Of a stretch of 7,313 nucleotides of DNA, positions 1 through 5,993 are shown one piece after another (positions within the stretch are counted from its first letter, which is position 1; every line of letters begins with the position of its first letter). The notes below the pieces were generated by a model. It worked only from the letters and a program-made list of their open reading frames with translations, did not search any database and was not told the DNA's origin. Made by a program: the position numbers and the translations under genes. The DNA comes from JANLTP01 sp031363055 (GTDB lineage Bacteria > Pseudomonadota > Gammaproteobacteria > Burkholderiales > Burkholderiaceae_E), in the NCBI GenBank assembly GCA_031363055.1, contig JANLTP010000134.1:1-7313 (forward strand), read 5' to 3'.

Positions 1-509
1 AGACCAAACTGACGATCAACAATCCGGTCGCCTCGCACCGCATCACCGGCAGCACAGCACCGACCATACAACGACACTTCAGGAATCGGTGGCATCTGCC
101 GTTCACGCGGCGACTGGGGCTTTATTATCCGAACGGCCTGGAGCACCTCATCATTACCAGTGCGACGCCGGTCGATGACCAGCACATTGAATTGATTCAA
201 TGGCTGTACCGCAACGATAAGGAAGCCGATTGCTCGGCTGACGAACTCAACGAATGGGATCTGCGGGTCATCGCCGAAGACAAGGAAATACTCGAAGCGA
301 CCGACCCGGACGCACCGGTCGACATTGCCCGGCGCGATGAAGAGAACATGCAGAGTGATCGGCCGGGGATCCTCATGCGGCAACGATTATTTCAACTGCT
401 CAAAGAACACGGCGAAACTGAAACAAGGAGTCAAACTCATGCTGGTCACCCGACAACCCGTGCTGCGCAAGTTCTGGTACGCACTGATGCCTTTGAGCGA
501 CCTCGATAG
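1..509 (+). CDS. Rieske non-heme iron oxygenase, alpha subunit (C-terminal part only, paralog 1)
   Basis: This is the C-terminal 168 residues of a gene whose start lies left of the window; the reading frame is open from base 3 to the TAG at 507-509. It aligns along its whole visible length with the complete Rieske oxygenase that follows. Shared blocks include FRITG-like / HRITG, LPF(S/T)RR, QWLYR, and AEDxxILEATD. In the VanA/dicamba O-demethylase/NdmA-type oxygenases the Asp of AED is the third ligand of the mononuclear catalytic iron, so the catalytic domain appears intact here. The Rieske [2Fe-2S] domain and the two His ligands are outside the window. The paralog ends a few residues after a shared LL-x-x-HGE motif, but this protein runs on for about 30 more residues, the last 23 codons overlapping the next gene in another frame. 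The tail looks like a non-conserved extension. Family assignment is secure; substrate is unknown. Confidence 0.88.
   Translation, partial: TKLTINNPVASHRITGSTAPTIQRHFRNRWHLPFTRRLGLYYPNGLEHLIITSATPVDDQHIELIQWLYRNDKEADCSADELNEWDLRVIAEDKEILEATDPDAPVDIARRDEENMQSDRPGILMRQRLFQLLKEHGETETRSQTHAGHPTTRAAQVLVRTDAFERPR
425..430 (+). promoter_or_regulatory. Ribosome binding site fixing the start of the second Rieske gene
   Basis: AAGGAG sits 8 nt before the ATG at 439. It decides against the longer open frame that begins at 325. The extra 38 residues that start would add have no Rieske-protein character and are a frame shadow of the upstream gene. Confidence 0.85.
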
Positions 510-1458
510 CGGCCCGAAACCGTTCACCCTGCTGGGCGAAAAAATCGTCGTCTGGCGCAAGGCCGATGGCTCACCGGCGGCGCTGCGCGATCGCTGCTGC
601 CATCGAACCGCCCAGCTCTCGAAGGGATTCGTCGACGCCGACAACCTGGTGTGTGGATACCACGGCTGGACCTATAACAGCGAAGGGCGCTGCGTTCGAA
701 TTCCGCAGAACGCCGAGGCGTCGATTCCGGCAGGGGCGAAGGTACCGGCCTATCATGCCGAGGCCAAGTACGGTTATGTCTGGGTGGCACTCGATGAGCC
801 TTTGCGCCCGATTCCGGATTTCCCCGAAGAATACAGCGGCCGGCATCGCCGAATACTGCAGTTCTACGAACAATGGAACACCAGCCCGGTGCGCATGATG
901 GAGAACTCGTTCGATAACTCGCATTTCTCGTTTGTGCACAAGGCCAATTTCGGCTTGTTCGATCAGCCGCAACCGGCCGGCTATGAATTTCGCGATACCG
1001 ACTATGGATTTGAAGCCGAGACGCTGGTGCCGGTGCGCAATCCACCCGAGAGTTTTCGAATCACTGGAACCAGCGAACCGATCACGCACCGGCATCTGAT
1101 CAATCGCTACTATCTGCCGTTTTCGCGCCGATTCGGTTGTCATTACCCGGCCAGCGGCATTGACCACATCATCTACAACTGCGCGACCCCGATCGATGAT
1201 GATCGCATGATGCTGGTGCAGTGGCTTTATCGAAGCGACAGCGAGGCTCAGTGTTCGGCACAGGAACTGATCGACTGGGACGCCGCGATCACGGCCGAGG
1301 ATCGGGATATTCTGGAAGCGACCGATTCGGATGCCTGCATCGACACGCGCCGACGCGTCGAGTTTCACATGGCCTCGGATAAACCCGGCCTCATGATCCG
1401 CAAGCAACTCTTTGCGCTCTTGCAGGCGCATGGTGAAGAGGAAGTGTTTCGTGTCTGA
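439..1458 (+). CDS. Rieske [2Fe-2S] aromatic/N-heterocycle oxygenase, alpha subunit (complete, paralog 2)
   Basis: Cytoplasmic terminal oxygenase of 339 aa, a normal size for the VanA/DdmC/NdmA group. The N-terminal Rieske domain has the cluster ligands C53-x-H55 and C72-x2-H75, with an HGW after the last His. The catalytic domain has D159-x2-H162-x4-H167 (inside ENSFDNSHFSFVH): H162 and H167 bind the mononuclear iron and D159 is the bridging Asp that passes electrons between subunits. D288 in AEDRDILEA is the probable third iron ligand. Enzymes of this group typically remove N- or O-methyl groups or hydroxylate small aromatics, using electrons from a separate reductase that is not in this window. 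The start at 439 is set by an AAGGAG 8 nt upstream. It overlaps the preceding paralog by 71 bp and the next ABC ATPase gene by 8 bp, so it is clearly operonic. Two adjacent alpha subunits recall the NdmA/NdmB caffeine demethylase pair, but this is only an analogy; the substrate is unknown. Confidence 0.93.
   Translation: MLVTRQPVLRKFWYALMPLSDLDSGPKPFTLLGEKIVVWRKADGSPAALRDRCCHRTAQLSKGFVDADNLVCGYHGWTYNSEGRCVRIPQNAEASIPAGAKVPAYHAEAKYGYVWVALDEPLRPIPDFPEEYSGRHRRILQFYEQWNTSPVRMMENSFDNSHFSFVHKANFGLFDQPQPAGYEFRDTDYGFEAETLVPVRNPPESFRITGTSEPITHRHLINRYYLPFSRRFGCHYPASGIDHIIYNCATPIDDDRMMLVQWLYRSDSEAQCSAQELIDWDAAITAEDRDILEATDSDACIDTRRRVEFHMASDKPGLMIRKQLFALLQAHGEEEVFRV
1438..1444 (+). promoter_or_regulatory. 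Ribosome binding site for the ABC ATPase gene
   Basis: GAGGAAG lies inside the end of the Rieske gene, 6 nt before a GTG at 1451. It supports GTG 1451 as the start rather than the in-frame TTG at 1412 or ATG at 1430, neither of which has a comparable site. Confidence 0.65.
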
Positions 1459-2281
1459 AGTCCAGACCAGTGTGGCTGGTCCGGCGTCGGTACCTGCGCC
1501 CGCCACCGCGCCCGATTCGAATACCGTGCTCTGGGCCGATCGCGTTGACAAGACTTATCCGAACGGCACGCACGCGCTCGATGAAGTTCGTCTGCGGGTG
1601 CAGCGCGGTGATTTCATTTCGCTGCTCGGCCCTTCCGGTTGCGGAAAAAGCACCCTGCTGCGGATGTTTGCAAGTCTCGAGTATCCCTCGAGTGGTCATT
1701 TGCGATGGTGGAATCAGGCGGCGATTCCGCGCGGCGAAACGGGTCGCAGCATGAGCATGGTGTTTCAGGAAGCCACATTGATGCCGTGGGCCAATGTTTT
1801 CAGCAATGTGCGCTTGCCGCTCGATCTGGCCGCCATGCCGACGGCCGAAAGTAACCGACGTACCACTGACGCGCTGGCCGCAGTCGGACTGGGCGACTTT
1901 CACCATTCCTGGCCCCGCGAACTCTCGGGCGGCATGCAGATGCGCGTCTCGATTGCACGGGCACTGGCCACGCAACCGAATCTGTTGCTGATGGATGAAC
2001 CGTTCGGTGCGCTCGATGAATTCACGCGCCAGAAACTCGACGCCGATTTGCGCGCACTCTGGAGCCGCAGCGATCTGACGGTGGTGTTTGTGACACACAG
2101 CATCTATGAAGCTGTGTTCCTGTCGAGCAAGGTTGTCGTGATGGGTGCCCGCCCAGGGCGGGTGATCGCCGAAGTCGAGATCGACGGACCCGAAGTGCGC
2201 GACGATGCCTATCGGGTGTCCGAGCCGTTCATTCGCACTTGCAAGCGGCTATCGGACTTGTTGGCACTAGCGAACCGATGA
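1451..2281 (+). CDS. ABC importer ATP-binding protein, nitrate/sulfonate/taurine (SsuB/TauB) type
   Basis: ATPase subunit (276 aa from GTG 1451) that powers a cytoplasmic-membrane importer with the permease encoded next. All nucleotide-binding motifs are present. Walker A is GPSGCGKST (residues 60-68), the Q-loop is Q106 in VFQEATLMPW, the signature is LSGGM (158-162), and Walker B is LLLMDEP (178-184) with catalytic E183. The D-loop is GALD (186-189) and the H-loop is H216 in FVTHSIYEAV. The FQEATLMPW and FGALD/FTR wording and the permease partner match the SsuB/TauB/NrtD branch, which imports sulfonates, nitrate, cyanate, pyrimidine precursors and similar small solutes. The first 25 residues are a Pro/Ala/Ser-rich extension of low complexity. 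GTG 1451 was chosen because a GAGGAAG precedes it, and it gives an 8-bp overlap with the Rieske stop (GTGTCTGA), which suggests translational coupling. The transported substrate cannot be read from sequence, but linkage to oxygenase and deaminase genes suggests it is their substrate. Confidence 0.93.
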   Translation: MSEVQTSVAGPASVPAPATAPDSNTVLWADRVDKTYPNGTHALDEVRLRVQRGDFISLLGPSGCGKSTLLRMFASLEYPSSGHLRWWNQAAIPRGETGRSMSMVFQEATLMPWANVFSNVRLPLDLAAMPTAESNRRTTDALAAVGLGDFHHSWPRELSGGMQMRVSIARALATQPNLLLMDEPFGALDEFTRQKLDADLRALWSRSDLTVVFVTHSIYEAVFLSSKVVVMGARPGRVIAEVEIDGPEVRDDAYRVSEPFIRTCKRLSDLLALANR

Positions 2282-2317
2282 ACCGATACAGCCATATATA
2301 AATTGATGAACCGATGA
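2272..2317 (+). repeat. Short direct repeats at the ATPase/permease junction
   Basis: GAACCGAT occurs three times: 2272-2279, immediately again at 2280-2287, and at 2308-2315. The first and third copies extend to GAACCGATGA (2272-2281 and 2308-2317), exactly 36 bp apart. The first copy carries the ATPase stop codon in an ATGA context and the last carries the permease start in an ATGA context. Confidence 0.8.
2278..2301 (+). other. Minimal open frame MNRYSHI between ATPase and permease
   Basis: An ATG overlapping the ATPase stop as ATGA opens a 7-codon frame ending in TAA at 2299-2301, in the same frame as the permease ATG 13 nt later. It may be a relic of the original coupled permease start or a reinitiation stepping stone. 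No function can be assigned and it may not be translated. Confidence 0.25.
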
Positions 2318-3090
2318 ATCAGCAGCGATTACTGCAATTGGCAGCGCCGCTAACCTTGGGCCTGGCCCTGCTCGGCATTTGGCAAGTCGTTTGCGATGTC
2401 TGGAAGGTGCCGGTTTTTCTGGTTCCTTCGCCACTGCTGATCGCCAAGACGTTGATCGCCGAGTGGGGCAACTTGTGGTCCGCCCTGCTCGTTACGTTGA
2501 AGATCACCGGCCTGGCGTTTCTGGGCGCAATCATTCTGGGGGTTGGGATTGCGTTGCTACTGGTTCAAAGCCGCATCATTGAAGCGAGCTTGCTGCCTTA
2601 CGCCATTTTGTTGCAAGTGACACCGGTGGTTGCCATCGCGCCGATGATCATCATCTGGGTCAAGTCACCGGTGCCGGCGCTGACGGTGTGCGCAACCTTG
2701 GTCGCGCTATTTCCAATCATCTCCAACACGGTGCTGGGATTGCGCAGCGTCAGTCCCGGGCTGTTGAACTTGTTCAGGCTGAATCACGCCAGTCGCTGGC
2801 AGACCTTGTGGCGATTGCGTGTGCCCAGCGCCCTGCCCTATTTTTTCGGCGGCTTGCGCATCTCGTCGGGGCTTGCACTGATCGGCGCCGTCGTGGCTGA
2901 ATTCGTGGCGGGCACAGGCGGCAGTGCCACCGGACTGGCGTATCAGATTCTGCAAGCCGGATTTCAGTTGAATATTCCGTTGATGTTCGCGGCGTTGTTG
3001 CTGATCGCTCTGAGCGGTGTCGTACTATTTTTTATGATGACCTCGATCACCCGTCTTTTTCTGAAGGGCTGGCATGAAAGCGAGCTTTGA
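2314..3090 (+). CDS. ABC importer permease, nitrate/sulfonate/taurine (SsuC/TauC) type
   Basis: Integral inner-membrane permease of 258 aa, the usual length for SsuC/TauC proteins (BPD_transp_1 fold). Hydrophobic segments lie at roughly residues 10-28, 56-84, 94-116, 119-142, 176-200 and 222-248, giving the expected six-helix layout. The cytoplasmic coupling loop, equivalent to the EAA motif that docks on the ATPase, is seen at about 158-184: HASRWQTLWRLRVPSALP followed by GGLRIS. The start at 2314 is the first possible one after an in-frame TAA at 2299. No convincing Shine-Dalgarno precedes it, so expression probably depends on coupling with the upstream ATPase, 32 bp away. The ATPase and permease form the transport core; the periplasmic binding protein of this importer is not in the window and should be upstream. 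Confidence 0.92.
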   Translation: MNQQRLLQLAAPLTLGLALLGIWQVVCDVWKVPVFLVPSPLLIAKTLIAEWGNLWSALLVTLKITGLAFLGAIILGVGIALLLVQSRIIEASLLPYAILLQVTPVVAIAPMIIIWVKSPVPALTVCATLVALFPIISNTVLGLRSVSPGLLNLFRLNHASRWQTLWRLRVPSALPYFFGGLRISSGLALIGAVVAEFVAGTGGSATGLAYQILQAGFQLNIPLMFAALLLIALSGVVLFFMMTSITRLFLKGWHESEL

Positions 3091-3123
3091 GATGGCGTTG
3101 CGTTCAAACAGGCCTTCGCGCTG

Positions 3124-4548
3124 ATGACCTCCGTACTGATCCGCCATTGCATGGGCATCGCCACCGGCCTCGGCGGTACTGCCGCGCGGCATCCAGGCCC
3201 CGATATCCGAATTCAAGACGGCGTGATCACCGCGCTCGGCACGCTGTCCGCCCTGCCTGGCGAGAGGACGATTGACGCGCAGGACAGCGTGGTTTACCCG
3301 GCCTGGGTCAACACTCATCATCATCTGTTTCAAAGCCTGCTGAAGTCCGAACCGCAGGGACAAAATCAGGCGTTGACACAATGGCTGGCAGCGACGCCGT
3401 ACCGATTTCGTGCCGCCTTCGATGAAGATATTTTTCGCGTCGCGGTTCGCGTCGGTTTGGTTGAGCTTGCGCTCTCGGGTTGTGGCACGGTAGCCGACCA
3501 TAACTACCTTTACTTTCCCGGTCAGCGTTTCGATCCATCACACATTCTGTTTGAAGAGGCCGCAGCACTTGGAATGCGGTTTGTGTTGTGCCGAGGTGGC
3601 GCGACGCTGACACGACAGCTCGAGGCCGAATTGCCGCAAGCGCTGCGACCGGAATCGATTGAGGCTTACTGGCGTGACGTTGAGCGTCTGGTCTCTCGTC
3701 ATCACCAGCCGCAACGCGATGCGATGCAACGCGTCGTCATGGCGCCAACCACGCCAACGTTTTCCATGCGCCCCGAAGAAATGCGTGACTCGGCCGCGCT
3801 GGCCAGGGCACTCGGTATTCGTCTGCATTCACATTTGTCGGAAACCGTCAGTTATCAGGACTACGCACACGAGAACCATCGACTGTCACCGGTGGCGTTG
3901 GCGCAGTCGCTGAACTGGCTAGGCGACGACGTCTGGTTTGCGCACCTGGTCAAGCTCGATGCCGAGGAGATCGCGTTGCTCGGACAAACGGGCACCGGCA
4001 TTGCCCACTGCCCGCAGAGCAACGGCCGGTTGGGCAGCGGCATCGCGCCGATCGCCGAGTTGCAGCGGGCCGGTGTGCCGATATCGATCGGCGTTGACGG
4101 TGCCGCATCGAACGAGGCCGCCGACATGATCAGTGAAGTTCACTGCGCCTGGCTCATGAGTCGCGCTCGCGCCGGCGAACACAGTGTCGCGCAATTTCGC
4201 GGCGGCCAGGGTGAGCGCGATATCGCGCTCGTTGATGCGCTCGACGTGCTTCGTTGGGGCACGGCCGGCGGCGCGGCCATACTGGGACTACCTGCGACGG
4301 GCACTATTGAGGTCGGCCAATGTGCAGATCTGGCGCTGTATGACCTGAGTCGCGATCCGCGCTATTTCGGTCACCTCGATCCGCTGATCAGCCCGATTGT
4401 TTCCGGCGGCAGTGCCCGATTGCGCAGCCTGCTGGTGGGCGGGCGAGAGTTGGTTCGCGACGGTCAACTCGCGGGCGTCGACATGAAGTTACTGCACGCT
4501 CAGGCGGGTCAGGCCGTTGAACGAATCAAATCGCAGGTGCAGCTCTAA
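3124..4548 (+). CDS. Metal-dependent amidohydrolase, 8-oxoguanine deaminase/TrzN/AtzB-like
   Basis: Cytoplasmic zinc-type hydrolase of 474 aa (COG0402 group) expected to deaminate or dechlorinate an N-heterocycle. Composite beta-domains at the two ends (about 1-58 and 390-450) flank a TIM barrel. Metal and catalytic residues of the cytosine-deaminase-like subgroup are visible. H65-x-H67 is in VNTHHHLFQ, H237 and catalytic E240 are in HSHLSE, H274 is in WFAHLVKLD, and D325 is in GVDGAASNEAADM. HCPQSN (295-300) is also typical. The NTHHH start, SGCGTVADHNYLYF, the LCRGG stretch and the overall length resemble 8-oxoguanine and isoxanthopterin deaminases more than guanine deaminase, but s-triazine hydrolases share the plan, so the substrate is open. 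It begins 33 bp after the permease; no strong ribosome site is seen, and ATG 3124 is preferred because MTSVLIRHC matches the family's N-terminal strand. An in-frame stop at 3088 limits any extension. It ends in a 4-bp stop-to-stop overlap with the opposite-strand Bug gene. Confidence 0.88.
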   Translation: MTSVLIRHCMGIATGLGGTAARHPGPDIRIQDGVITALGTLSALPGERTIDAQDSVVYPAWVNTHHHLFQSLLKSEPQGQNQALTQWLAATPYRFRAAFDEDIFRVAVRVGLVELALSGCGTVADHNYLYFPGQRFDPSHILFEEAAALGMRFVLCRGGATLTRQLEAELPQALRPESIEAYWRDVERLVSRHHQPQRDAMQRVVMAPTTPTFSMRPEEMRDSAALARALGIRLHSHLSETVSYQDYAHENHRLSPVALAQSLNWLGDDVWFAHLVKLDAEEIALLGQTGTGIAHCPQSNGRLGSGIAPIAELQRAGVPISIGVDGAASNEAADMISEVHCAWLMSRARAGEHSVAQFRGGQGERDIALVDALDVLRWGTAGGAAILGLPATGTIEVGQCADLALYDLSRDPRYFGHLDPLISPIVSGGSARLRSLLVGGRELVRDGQLAGVDMKLLHAQAGQAVERIKSQVQL

Positions 4549-5528
4549 TCCAGCTTCACCCCCAATGCCTCGACTTCCTTGATCCAGACCGCAGCGTCCT
4601 CGCGCCACATTCTCAACGCATCAGCCCTGCCCTTGGTGGCGTCCGGAATCGCAAAACTCTCGCGCAAGGCAACGGCTCGAGGCGTGTTGTTGCCCTCGAC
4701 GGCGACCTTGGCCAAGGTTTCCAGAATTTCAACCGGCACCGACGAATGGGCGCTTAACGCCAATCCCCCTTCGAGGCGGGAAATGGGCGATTTCATGCCC
4801 TGTTCGATGAGCGTCGGAATCTCGGGTAACTTCGGGCTGCGGATCTGACCGCTGACGGCAATCGGCCGAATGCCTTTTTCACGCACGCTCGCAAATGCCT
4901 GATAACTTCCAACCGCCAGGTTGATGGCACCGGCGCCCATCTCAATCCACATCGGCCCTTCACCCTTGTACTGCACGGTTTCAATTTTTGCCCCCAACTC
5001 GCGGTTCAAGGTTTCGGCAAATACGTGGGGGTACGACGCCATGGCGTAGGATCCCATGGTGACCGGGCTTTTGGTCACGAACTCGGTGAGTTCCTTCAAA
5101 TTTCGAACGCCGGTTTTTTCCAGCACTGCGATCACCAGCGGACCAGACGGAAACACCGTAATCGGCGTAATGTCCTTGGCCAGATCGAAGGGCAGTTTCC
5201 GATACAACACGCGCGTCTGCCAGAGCATGCCGGTGGTGCTGGAGAGCAAGGTATAACCGTCGGGCGGCGCCTTAAGCATGGTTTCGATCGCGATGATGCC
5301 GCTGGCGCCGGCACGATTCTCGACCACCACCGGTTGATTGAAGCGCGCCGTGAATTGTTCGGCGAACAAGCGGGCATAAGCGTCGCTCAGGCCGCCCGGG
5401 GCAGCACCGACCAGAATCCGCAAGGTCTTGTTCGGGTAGGTTGACGTCTGTGCACGTACATTTGAATACGCTGCGCCGGCCGTTGCAGCACTGGCAAGCA
5501 GCAGGTTGCGCCGTAGGCTGTTGATCAT
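4545..5528 (-). CDS. Bug/TctC-family periplasmic solute-binding protein
   Basis: Periplasmic binding protein of 327 aa, the standard length for the tripartite tricarboxylate transporter receptor (TctC/Bug) family, which binds small carboxylates and related organic ligands. Residues 1-26 form a signal peptide: an LRRNLLLASA n/h-region with adjacent arginines, then an Ala-rich core and cleavage probably after VRA or VRAQ. The twin Arg is compatible with Tat export, but Sec cannot be excluded. Family landmarks follow: LRILVGAAPGGLSDAYAR (37-53), VVVENRAGASG (67-77), PPDGYTLL (88-95), LPFDLAKDITPI (112-123), and LPEIPTLIEQG (234-244). The start is supported by a GGAG (5537-5540, minus strand) 8 nt upstream. 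No TctA/TctB membrane genes are nearby, so it is an orphan receptor, as is common in Burkholderiales. It is convergent with the amidohydrolase and not part of that operon. A functional link to the catabolic cluster is possible but unproven. Confidence 0.93.
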   Translation of the reverse strand: MINSLRRNLLLASAATAGAAYSNVRAQTSTYPNKTLRILVGAAPGGLSDAYARLFAEQFTARFNQPVVVENRAGASGIIAIETMLKAPPDGYTLLSSTTGMLWQTRVLYRKLPFDLAKDITPITVFPSGPLVIAVLEKTGVRNLKELTEFVTKSPVTMGSYAMASYPHVFAETLNRELGAKIETVQYKGEGPMWIEMGAGAINLAVGSYQAFASVREKGIRPIAVSGQIRSPKLPEIPTLIEQGMKSPISRLEGGLALSAHSSVPVEILETLAKVAVEGNNTPRAVALRESFAIPDATKGRADALRMWREDAAVWIKEVEALGVKLD

Positions 5529-5590
5529 GAGTCTGTCTCCGGGTTCGAATTTATTATCAACAATTGTAACGAAAGCATTGGCCAGGGCTT
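5529..5590. promoter_or_regulatory. Divergent intergenic region between the Bug gene and the DUF3253 gene
   Basis: This 62-bp AT-richer spacer must carry the Bug promoter and probably that of the small gene. On the minus strand GATAAT (5553-5558) is a plausible -10 hexamer 24 nt before the Bug start codon, but no good -35 is found 15-18 bp upstream of it. An 8-bp palindrome ACAATTGT lies at 5560-5567 and could be an operator half or chance. Confidence 0.35.
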
Positions 5591-5878
5591 ATGAGCGAAG
5601 GTGGTTCCGAAGCAGCGACGCTCAAGCTGAGGTCGCAAATTCAAGGACGGATGATGGCGCTGCTACAAGCGCGACATCCGGCCTCGATCTGTCCGTCTGA
5701 AGTCGCCCGCGCACTCACGGACAACGAATCCGATTGGCGAGCCTTGATGCCCGAGGTGCGCAACCATGCACGCGAGTTGGCGCGCGCCGGCGTCGTGCTG
5801 GTCGCCCAACGGGGCACGGTTTTGCGAACTGAGCAACCCTACCGTGGCGCTATTCGCTTGCGACTTGCCTTGAAGTGA
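5591..5878 (+). CDS. DUF3253 family small protein
   Basis: Protein of 95 aa. The core from about residue 20 onward shows the DUF3253 pattern: MMALLQARHPASICPSEVAR, then DWRALMPEVRNHARELARAG, then VLVAQRGTVL and a closing RGAIRLRL. The helical layout ending in a beta-hairpin-like RG turn resembles a small winged-helix fold, which is an inference; the family has no established biochemical role that I know of. The start at ATG 5591 has a weak AGGG 3 nt upstream; the spacing is short, so the exact start is less certain. The gene ends one base before the CCA end of the opposite-strand tRNA fragment, so it is the last chromosomal gene before the integrated element. Confidence 0.8.
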   Translation: MSEGGSEAATLKLRSQIQGRMMALLQARHPASICPSEVARALTDNESDWRALMPEVRNHARELARAGVVLVAQRGTVLRTEQPYRGAIRLRLALK

Positions 5879-5879
5879 A

Positions 5880-5930
5880 TGGTGGGCCTCCCGTGAGTCG
5901 AACACGGCACCAAGGGATTATGAGTCCCTT
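5880..5930 (-). pseudogene. 3' portion of a tRNA gene with CAT anticodon (tRNA-Met or tRNA-Ile2), element attachment site attL
   Basis: Read on the minus strand this is the 3' half of a tRNA. The 5-bp anticodon stem AGGGA/TCCCT encloses the 7-nt loop CTCATAA (5918-5924; anticodon CAT). A 5-nt variable loop TGGTG follows, then a perfect T arm CCGTG-TTCGACT-CACGG (5891-5907), the acceptor 3' strand GAGGCCC (5884-5890), discriminator A and an encoded CCA (5880-5882). Beyond 5930, where the D arm and the complementary GGGCCTC acceptor strand should lie, nothing tRNA-like is present, so the gene is cut. A displaced tRNA 3' end next to an integrase gene is the classic scar of tRNA-targeted integration, where the element restores the tRNA at its other end. 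CAT anticodons serve elongator Met and, after lysidine modification, Ile2; I cannot separate the two without the 5' half. Confidence 0.85.
5912..5930. other. Probable integrase core site centred on the anticodon loop
   Basis: Inverted 6-bp arms AAGGGA (5912-5917) and TCCCTT (5925-5930) flank a 7-bp centre (5918-5924) that is the tRNA anticodon loop. Tyrosine recombinases that use tRNA genes commonly cross over in such a 7-bp overlap between inverted core arms. A second inverted pair, CACCAA (5908-5913) and TTGGTG (5934-5939), surrounds it slightly off-centre. The crossover position is inferred. Confidence 0.5.
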
Positions 5931-5976
5931 ATTTTGGTGTTCTCCGCTGTTCATGCCTGTCCATTCAGAAATTTGT

Positions 5977-5993
5977 AAATCAATAAAATCAAT
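5977..5993 (+). repeat. AT-rich direct repeat AAATCAAT x2 upstream of the integrase
   Basis: AAATCAAT occurs at 5977-5984 and 5986-5993, a 9-bp period, in the AT-rich element end between the attachment site and the integrase. It may be an arm-type or accessory-factor binding site, or a chance consequence of AT richness. Confidence 0.4.

Noticed and set aside
325..438. Longer N-terminus for the second Rieske gene starting at 325
   Set aside because: The added residues have no family similarity, lie in the coding region of the first Rieske gene in another frame, and the AAGGAG 8 nt before 439 marks the real start.
1412..1450. TTG 1412 or ATG 1430 as the ABC ATPase start
   Set aside because: They add a basic, Cys-containing stretch (residues such as RSCRRMVKRKCF) unlike the family and would deepen the overlap; GTG 1451 has a GAGGAAG at correct spacing.
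571..1551. 326-codon open frame on the minus strand
   Set aside because: It lies antisense to a clearly real Rieske gene with all cofactor ligands; its composition is that of a frame shadow in GC-rich DNA and it shows no recognisable domain.
1391..2098. 235-codon open frame on the minus strand
   Set aside because: Antisense to the ABC ATPase with intact Walker motifs; rich in His/Arg/Gln as expected for a shadow frame.
2290..2303. TATATA-like promoter in the ATPase/permease gap
   Set aside because: The AT run resembles a -10 hexamer, but no -35 hexamer lies at 15-19 bp; an internal promoter is not supported.
5880..5957. A complete tRNA-Met gene on the minus strand
   Set aside because: The anticodon and T arms are perfect, but the region that should carry the D arm and GGGCCTC acceptor strand has neither; only the 3' part is present.
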